From CAYVZU01 sp964455935 (GTDB taxonomy: Bacteria; Fibrobacterota; CAYVZU01), in the NCBI GenBank assembly GCA_964455935.1, contig CAYVZU010000110.1, positions 1-13,318 on the forward strand: DNA of 13,318 nucleotides, in the 5' to 3' direction. Shown piece after piece: positions 8,782-13,318 of this stretch. Within the stretch, counting starts at the first letter, position 1; every line of letters starts with the position of its first letter. Both the position numbers and the translations under genes were made by a program. Under the pieces are notes generated by a model that saw only the letters and a list, made by a program, of their open reading frames with translations, ran no database searches and was not told the origin of the DNA.

Positions 8782-9093
8782 TCAGGCAAAATGCTTCGAG
8801 ACGAGCTTGGTCATCTCGAACATATTCACGACTTTCTTGCCGCCGAAAATGGCTTTGAGTTTGTCGTCGGCGTTGATGTTTCTGCGATTGACTTTATCCT
8901 GCAGATTATTCTTCTTGATGTAAGCCCACAATTTCTTGGTGACCTCCGTCCGGGGAATGGGCTTCGAACCAACCACTTCGGCCAGCACCGCATCCGGCGA
9001 AACGGGTTTCATGAACATGGCATTGGGCTTGCGCGCGCTTTTCTTCGGCGCTTTCTTCGCTGCTGCTTTCTTGACTACTTTCTTTGCTGCCAT
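8782..9093 (-). CDS. SWIB/MDM2-domain protein with histone-like basic N-terminus
   Basis: This is a 103-residue protein. Residues 1-23 are a lysine/alanine-rich tail (MAAKKVVKKAAAKKAPKKSA) like that of histone H1 or bacterial histone-like proteins. The rest is a SWIB domain with the recognisable INADDKLKAIFG and MFEMTKLVSKHF lines. In eukaryotes SWIB belongs to chromatin remodelers; bacterial versions are thought to be DNA- or nucleoid-associated, but their role is poorly known. The start is the second of two adjacent ATGs (9093), because AGGAGG lies 5 nt upstream of it and only 2 nt from the first (9096). A strong terminator follows, so it is likely a one-gene transcript, divergent from rpsT. 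Its own promoter is not clear; a TATAGA lies near 9138 without a well-spaced -35. Confidence 0.93.
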   Translation of the reverse strand: MAAKKVVKKAAAKKAPKKSARKPNAMFMKPVSPDAVLAEVVGSKPIPRTEVTKKLWAYIKKNNLQDKVNRRNINADDKLKAIFGGKKVVNMFEMTKLVSKHFA

Positions 9094-9235
9094 CATGGCC
9101 TCCTCTTGGGTTTTTGGGTTGTTTGGGCTGCTTTTGTCTATAAACAAAACTTCTCTGTCGAGGGAGCGCAAGAGAAAAGTGGTGAAAAGACGGGTCCGGT
9201 CACTATGGAGAAAACGCCGAACAAGCGCTTTACGC

Positions 9236-9265
9236 TTGACACGCGAGACCGGCGCCGCCTATTTT
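9236..9265 (+). promoter_or_regulatory. Promoter of rpsT
   Basis: A perfect TTGACA at 9236-9241 is followed after 18 nt by TATTTT (9260-9265). Transcription would begin near 9272, leaving a leader of roughly 23 nt with the Shine-Dalgarno GGAGGAGGT. This placement rules out ATG codons further upstream as starts for S20. Confidence 0.65.
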
Positions 9266-9294
9266 TCAAGGTCTTTCAATCGGAGGAGGTCAGT

Positions 9295-9558
9295 TTGGCA
9301 AAGAACAAATCCGCGGAAAAACGGGCGCGCAAGAGTCTGGTGGCCAACGCGCGCAACCGCAGCATTCAAAGCCGCGTGCGGTCTGTCGTGAAAAAAGTAA
9401 GGTCCGCAACCAGCAAGGACGAAGCCGTGAAACTTCTGCAGGAGGCCGTTGTCGTAATCGACAAAGCCGCTCAGAAGGGCGTTGTGCATGTTAACAATGC
9501 ATCGCGAACCAAGTCCAGACTGTTCGCCGCTGTAGCGAAGATCGGCAAACCGCAGTAA
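9295..9558 (+). CDS. rpsT: 30S ribosomal protein S20
   Basis: This small basic protein of 87 residues binds 16S rRNA in the 30S subunit. Family hallmarks are the start AKNKSAEKRARKS and the C-terminal KGVVHVNNASRTKSRL helix; the length is typical for S20. The start is TTG at 9295, preceded by GGAGGAGGT with ideal spacing, and it gives the conserved MAKNKSAEKR start. The frame is open far upstream, across the SWIB antisense strand, but an upstream start would add a tail foreign to the family and would precede the promoter. E. coli rpsT also starts with UUG and is autoregulated in translation, so the same may hold here. No terminator follows, so read-through into lysA is likely. Confidence 0.96.
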   Translation: MAKNKSAEKRARKSLVANARNRSIQSRVRSVVKKVRSATSKDEAVKLLQEAVVVIDKAAQKGVVHVNNASRTKSRLFAAVAKIGKPQ

Positions 9559-9572
9559 AGCGCCGGGCCGGA

Positions 9573-9608
9573 AAGGAGCGGCGGCAGTTGTCCTGCCGCC
9601 GGCCGTCT
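9573..9608 (+). promoter_or_regulatory. Folded-spacer ribosome binding site of lysA
   Basis: AAGGAG (9573-9578) is followed directly by a perfect 9-bp stem, CGGCGGCAG (9579-9587) and CTGCCGCCG (9593-9601), with loop TTGTC. Seven unpaired bases then lead to ATG at 9609. In linear form the Shine-Dalgarno is 30 nt from the ATG, but folding the hairpin brings it to a normal distance. Phage T4 gene 38 is a known case of this layout. The alternative start TTG at 9588 would sit in the hairpin loop. There is no U-run, so it is not a terminator. Confidence 0.6.
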
Positions 9609-10859
9609 ATGCACGATTATCAGTTTCGCGACGGAATCCTGTTTTGCGAGAACTGCAGGGTCCTTGATGTAATCAAGGAAACCGGAACGCCGGTTTATCT
9701 CTACAGCTCCAAGACAATCCTGGACCATTACCGAAAGATTCAATCGGCTTTCGCCGGCTATCCCACGCAGATCTGTTATTCGGTCAAGGCGAATTCCAAC
9801 GTACACATTCTTTCTCTGCTGCAAGCGGCGGGCGCGGGGGCCGACATTGTTTCGGGTGGAGAACTTTACCGATGTCTGAAAGCGGGGATTGCAGCGGACC
9901 AAATCGTTTATTCCGGCGCCGGAAAAACCGATGCGGAAATTGAATACGCACTCAAGTCGAAGATTCTGTTCTTCAATGTTGAATCCATTCCCGAGTTGCA
10001 CCGGATTCAGGCCGTTGCCGAACGCCTGAAGGTTAAGGCCCGCATCTCCATCCGGGTGAATCCCGATATCGATGCCGGAACGCACCAATACACGACAACG
10101 GCGAAAAAAGAAAATAAATTCGGCCTTTCCATCGAAGAGATCGAGGAACACTATCGCACCGCGTCACGATTGCCCAACCTGGAAGTATACGGGATTGACG
10201 TACACCTGGGCTCTCCAATTTTACATCTGGATCCATACCTCAAAGCTCTTGATGTCCTGACCGCAGCCGTCGCGAAGCTGGGCCGCGCCGGAATCCGACT
10301 CCAGGCATTGGACCTGGGCGGCGGCTTGGGCATTGTTTACCGCGATGAAACCGCCTTCACCGCAAAGCATTTTGCCGAAGCGGTCCTGCCCAAAATCAAA
10401 CAGATCGGGCTCCCGCTGATGCTGGAACCGGGACGTTTCATTGTGGGCAATGCCGGGATACTGGTCGCGCGCGTCACCTATGTCAAGAAAACGCAAACCA
10501 AGACATTTGTCATTACCGATGCCGGAATGAACGATCTGATCCGTCCGCCGCTATACGGCAGCTATCACGACATTCAGCCGCTTGTCCGTAACGAGCACCG
10601 CACCCTTGTGCGGGCCGATGTTGTGGGTCCCATCTGCGAATCGTCCGACTTCTTCGCCAAAGACCGGGAGATCCCCGAGTTCGAGCAGAACGAATTTTTG
10701 GCGGTTATGAGCGCGGGCGCCTACGGCTTTTCGATGTCGTCCAACTACAACAGCCGGCCGCGCGCCGCCGAGGTGATGATCGAGGACGACCGCTGGCGCG
10801 TCATTCGCCGCCGCGAGACCTTCGCCGACCTCGTCGCCCCCGAGCTCGAAGCCAAGTAA
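9609..10859 (+). CDS. lysA: Diaminopimelate decarboxylase
   Basis: This PLP enzyme decarboxylates meso-diaminopimelate to L-lysine, the last step of lysine synthesis, in the cytoplasm. The 416-residue protein has the fold-III decarboxylase motifs. The PLP-binding lysine K60 is in CYSVKAN. H199 is in HLGSPI (the family usually has HIGSQ). The phosphate-binding glycines are in LDLGGGLG (about 235-241). EPGR is at 273-276, the catalytic cysteine C343 in GPICESSD, and the substrate-site line AYGFSMSSNYNSRPR starts at 371. MHDYQFRDG is the usual family start, so I take ATG 9609. TTG 9588 would add seven residues. The gene follows rpsT at 50 nt and probably shares its transcript. No diaminopimelate epimerase or synthase gene is adjacent. 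Confidence 0.96.
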   Translation: MHDYQFRDGILFCENCRVLDVIKETGTPVYLYSSKTILDHYRKIQSAFAGYPTQICYSVKANSNVHILSLLQAAGAGADIVSGGELYRCLKAGIAADQIVYSGAGKTDAEIEYALKSKILFFNVESIPELHRIQAVAERLKVKARISIRVNPDIDAGTHQYTTTAKKENKFGLSIEEIEEHYRTASRLPNLEVYGIDVHLGSPILHLDPYLKALDVLTAAVAKLGRAGIRLQALDLGGGLGIVYRDETAFTAKHFAEAVLPKIKQIGLPLMLEPGRFIVGNAGILVARVTYVKKTQTKTFVITDAGMNDLIRPPLYGSYHDIQPLVRNEHRTLVRADVVGPICESSDFFAKDREIPEFEQNEFLAVMSAGAYGFSMSSNYNSRPRAAEVMIEDDRWRVIRRRETFADLVAPELEAK

Positions 10860-10961
10860 TTTCGCCTCCGTTGCCGCGCAATCCGGCGCCCTGGTTCGGG
10901 TCCAAACGAAAGTTGTTTGGAATTCACCCACACCCTCCTTGGAAAATTTAGATTTCTGAGA

Positions 10962-11885
10962 GTGCGCAAAATCCTCATCATCAAGCTGGGCTACTCCGAG
11001 ACGCTCGATCCGGAGATTTCGGCCACCACATCGCTGGGCGATGTGCTCCGCACCACGTTCATCCTGAGCTATTTCAAGAAGGACGACGTCTCGTGGGTTG
11101 TGGATGAAAAGGCCCTTCCGCTCCTGCAGGGCAATCGCTTCATCCGGCGCATTCTGCTCTACAATCTGGAAACCGTACTGCAGCTCCAGCGGGAAAAATT
11201 CGATGTGGTGGTCAACCTGGAGAAGGTCCCCGGGGTTTGCGCCCTGGCCGATTCCATGAGCGCGCGCCAGAAATTCGGCTTTCGTTTTGACGAGGAGACC
11301 GGGCTTGCCTGCGGCCATAACGGATCCGAAAAGAGCCTTTCCCTCTCGCTTAGCCGCAGGATCAAACGGAAGAACCGCGAGAACTCGCAAGAAGTGGTGG
11401 CCGCGATGCTCGGCCACAAATGGAATCGCGAGCGGTACATTCTTGGATACCGGCCCCGGACGAAAGTGCGGTTTGATGTGGGCCTTAACTGGACTATCGG
11501 CCCCAAGTGGAAGAATAAGATGTGGCCCAAAAATAATTGGCAGCTGCTCCATGACGCCTTGTCCCCAAGTTGCCGCGTGAGTTGGCAGCAGGGCATCGGG
11601 GATCTCCGTGAGTATATGGACTGGATCAACCAGTGCCGGCTGATTGTGACCAATGACAGCCTGGGGCTGCACCTGGCCATTGCGCTTCGCAAAAAAATTG
11701 TCGCTCTGTTCGGCCCCAGTTCGCCGCACGAAGTTCATTTCTACGGTTTAGGCCGGGCGATCGTGCCGCCATCCTGTTATGACTGCGTGCCATGTCTGAA
11801 ACGGGAATGCGGAAGAAAGAAATTTTGTATGGGGGCCATCCAACCCAAGTATGTCGCACAAGAGATCGCCTCGAAGCTCAAATGA
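10962..11885 (+). CDS. GT9 (heptosyltransferase-like) glycosyltransferase
   Basis: This 307-residue GT-B-type protein is of the ADP-heptose:LPS heptosyltransferase family (GT9). It probably transfers a sugar to a lipid-linked or surface glycan on the inner side of the cytoplasmic membrane. The N-terminal strand KILIIKLGYSE is followed by TTSLGDVLRTT (the family motif SLGDVL). The donor-site line TNDSLGLHLAIA is at 230-241 and ALFGPSSP about 248-255. A cysteine cluster (C272, C275, C278, C283, C289) in CYDCVPCLKRECGRKKFC is often seen near the C-terminus of GT9 proteins. The start is uncertain: GTG 10962 fits the family, and TTG 10917 would add 15 residues and lies in a 7-bp hairpin (10901-10921). 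Neither has a strong Shine-Dalgarno. No terminator is seen in the 102-nt gap after lysA. The end overlaps the next gene by 35 nt. The actual donor and acceptor are unknown. Confidence 0.88.
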   Translation: MRKILIIKLGYSETLDPEISATTSLGDVLRTTFILSYFKKDDVSWVVDEKALPLLQGNRFIRRILLYNLETVLQLQREKFDVVVNLEKVPGVCALADSMSARQKFGFRFDEETGLACGHNGSEKSLSLSLSRRIKRKNRENSQEVVAAMLGHKWNRERYILGYRPRTKVRFDVGLNWTIGPKWKNKMWPKNNWQLLHDALSPSCRVSWQQGIGDLREYMDWINQCRLIVTNDSLGLHLAIALRKKIVALFGPSSPHEVHFYGLGRAIVPPSCYDCVPCLKRECGRKKFCMGAIQPKYVAQEIASKLK

Positions 11886-12936
11886 CATCCTGGCCGATTC
11901 TCATAAGCTGATCTTTCACCCCGGCCGGGTGGCGGACTGGCTGCACGAGAAACCGATCGCGCCCATTTACCTTGAGGTGGCACCCAGCGGCGGCTGCAAT
12001 CACCGCTGCATCTTTTGCGCATTCGACTATCTCTCGTATCATCCTGTCTTCCTCCACACCGGGCATTTTGACCGATTCATCCGCGAGGCCGCCAAAAAAG
12101 GCCTGCGCAGCATCATGTTTGGCGGCGAGGGCGAACCCCTCCTGCATCCGCATTTCTCGAAACTGGTCCGTTCGGCCTCCATAGCGGGCCTGGATATTGG
12201 TGTCACCACCAATGGCGTGCTGATCCCGGAACGCATCGGCGGACCCGTGCTGCCCAAACTGAAATTCTTGCGGATCAGCCTGGACGCCGCCACTCCCGGA
12301 ACCTACGCCACAATCCACCGTTCCGATGATTTTCAGCGAGTCCTGACCGGACTCGAAGCCATTGTGGCCGAGCGGAACCAAACCAAATCACCGTGCACAA
12401 TCGGCATCCAGTTTCTATTGCTCGACCAGAATTGCCGCGAGCTGATCCGTGCGGCAAAACTCGCCCGCGACTTGGGCGCGGATTACTTTATGGTCAAACC
12501 ATACTCGCAGCACCCCAACAGCACGCATTGCCTGCTCACAAAAATCCCCAAAACCCCTCTGTCGAAATTGGAGAGGGATGTGGAAGCATTGGAAACCGAG
12601 AAGTTCCGGGTGTATTTCCGCGAGAAAGCCGTTCGGAAAGCCAGCGAGGGGAAACCCTACAAGCACTGTCTGGGCTTGCCCTTCGCCGCCTATTTGTCCG
12701 CCACCGGGGACCTTTACGCCTGCAATACCTTCCTGGGCGACCACCGCTTTTTGTATGGGAATATCGGCCGCCAGGGCTTCTCCGAAATCTGGTTTGGAGA
12801 GAACAGAAAACGAATCCTCGACCGGATGGAGAACCGCTGGAATCTCGCACACTGCCGCCTGAATTGCCGGCTGGACGAGATCAATCGGTATCTGGACAGA
12901 CTGAAGAATCCACCGGAACATGTGAATTTCATTTGA
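11851..12936 (+). CDS. Radical SAM protein with SPASM-like C-terminus
   Basis: This 361-residue protein has a CxxxCxxC [4Fe-4S] motif (C49, C53, C56, in GGCNHRCIFC) and GGEGEP at 91-96 (SAM-binding glycine motif), so it should cleave SAM reductively to a 5'-deoxyadenosyl radical. The C-terminal part has the SPASM-like layout: C273, then C291 after GDLYAC, a GNI line, and C335 and C339 in HCRLNC. These are candidate ligands of a further cluster. SPASM proteins include peptide maturases and sugar or alcohol dehydrogenases; the substrate here is not evident. The ATG at 11851 overlaps the GT9 gene by 35 nt in another frame. GTG at 11929 is a possible later start but would leave few residues before the first cysteine. 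Its position between two glycosyltransferase genes suggests a role in a surface glycan or its carrier (inference). Confidence 0.88.
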   Translation: MSHKRSPRSSNDILADSHKLIFHPGRVADWLHEKPIAPIYLEVAPSGGCNHRCIFCAFDYLSYHPVFLHTGHFDRFIREAAKKGLRSIMFGGEGEPLLHPHFSKLVRSASIAGLDIGVTTNGVLIPERIGGPVLPKLKFLRISLDAATPGTYATIHRSDDFQRVLTGLEAIVAERNQTKSPCTIGIQFLLLDQNCRELIRAAKLARDLGADYFMVKPYSQHPNSTHCLLTKIPKTPLSKLERDVEALETEKFRVYFREKAVRKASEGKPYKHCLGLPFAAYLSATGDLYACNTFLGDHRFLYGNIGRQGFSEIWFGENRKRILDRMENRWNLAHCRLNCRLDEINRYLDRLKNPPEHVNFI

Positions 12937-12941
12937 ACCGC

Positions 12942-13318
12942 ATGCTTTCCCTATCCGTGATTGTGCCGGCCTTGAATGAGGAGGAGGCGCTCGAAACGAC
13001 TGTCGAGGGTTTGCGTTCGGATCTGGGCAATGCAAAGGCGGACTACGAGATCATCATTGTGGATGACGCCAGTTCCGATGCAACCGGCCCGATCGCGAAC
13101 AAGCTTGCCGCCGGCGATCGCCGGATCAAGGTGCTGCATAACGCCGCAACGCGCGGCGTGGGCCATGCATTCGCGGCGGGTATCGAACATGCTGCGAAAG
13201 ACTACGTGGTCGTCATTCCCGGGGACGGCGAAAACTCGCTATCCGGCCTGCTGGAGCAGATCGGCTTGGCCGACATCATCGTGCCCTATGTCCTTAACCC
13301 GGAAGTCCGGCCCCGGCT
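12942..13318 (+). CDS. GT2-family glycosyltransferase, N-terminal part
   Basis: The first 125 residues are present; the gene runs off the right edge. The GT-A signature is clear: SVIVPALNEEEALE at the start (a dolichol-phosphate-mannose-synthase-like N-terminus), then EIIIVDDASSDAT, RGVGHAFAAG and VVVIPGDGEN (in place of the DxD-type acidic pair). Such enzymes use a nucleotide sugar to glycosylate a lipid carrier or polymer. ATG 12942 lies 5 nt after the radical SAM stop; a TTG at 12933 that overlaps the stop is an alternative. The spacing indicates translational coupling and one operon with the GT9 and radical SAM genes. The subfamily cannot be decided because the C-terminus is missing. Confidence 0.9.
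   Translation, partial: MLSLSVIVPALNEEEALETTVEGLRSDLGNAKADYEIIIVDDASSDATGPIANKLAAGDRRIKVLHNAATRGVGHAFAAGIEHAAKDYVVVIPGDGENSLSGLLEQIGLADIIVPYVLNPEVRPR

Noticed and set aside
8791..9294. Upstream extension of the S20 frame by 168 codons
   Set aside because: It is antisense to the SWIB gene, precedes the rpsT promoter, and lacks family similarity; the TTG at 9295 with GGAGGAGGT gives the conserved S20 start.
10901..10921. 7-bp hairpin TCCAAAC/GTTTGGA after lysA
   Set aside because: It has no U-run after it and is too weak for a terminator. I could not link it to any function, though it overlaps the alternative TTG start of the GT9 gene.
10551..11738. Minus-strand open frame of 395 codons
   Set aside because: It runs antisense to lysA and the GT9 gene, both with clear catalytic motifs. 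The G+C-rich third codon positions open the opposite frame.
12415..13035. Minus-strand frame of 206 codons
   Set aside because: It is antisense to the radical SAM and GT2 genes and has no recognisable motif.
1..13318. CRISPR array, tRNA, rRNA or transposase gene
   Set aside because: No regularly spaced short repeats, no tRNA-like cloverleaf, no rRNA segments and no transposase motifs were seen on either strand.

Overview
The window comes from a Gram-negative-type bacterium of moderately high G+C that I cannot place securely. The evidence is a secreted giant YD-repeat protein, an LPS-style GT9 glycosyltransferase, and a lysine/alanine-tailed SWIB protein. Bacterial SWIB proteins of this kind are familiar from Chlamydiae and other PVC or deep-branching phyla. 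A PVC-like, Omnitrophota-like or similar uncultured lineage is a guess, not a result.

Left two thirds (1-8401, minus strand): one reading frame stays open for 2800 codons and leaves the window without a stop. It encodes a secreted mosaic protein. In order it has a signal peptide, three or four Ig-like repeats, a carboxypeptidase-regulatory-like domain, a ZU5-like segment, a run of 13 prolines, a pre-RHS region, about 20 YD (RHS) repeats, and then four long glycine-rich modules where an RHS protein would normally carry its conserved core and C-terminal effector. All other frames in this region look like shadows of it. A probable promoter and a helically phased direct repeat lie just upstream.

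Middle (8402-9294): this holds a palindromic intergenic repeat of REP/MITE type, a strong rho-independent terminator for the SWIB gene (minus strand), the SWIB gene itself, and a divergent promoter for rpsT.

Right part (9295-13318, plus strand): rpsT (ribosomal protein S20, UUG start), lysA (diaminopimelate decarboxylase), a GT9 glycosyltransferase, a radical SAM/SPASM-like protein and the start of a GT2 glycosyltransferase. The last three are packed tightly (35-nt overlap, then a 5-nt gap) and look like one transcription unit for cell-surface glycan or a related modification. A 9-bp hairpin sits exactly between a Shine-Dalgarno sequence and the homology-supported ATG of lysA, which suggests a folded-spacer ribosome binding site.

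The items most worth a second look are the architecture of the giant protein, the lysA hairpin, the phased repeat at the giant gene's promoter, and the radical SAM enzyme between two glycosyltransferases.
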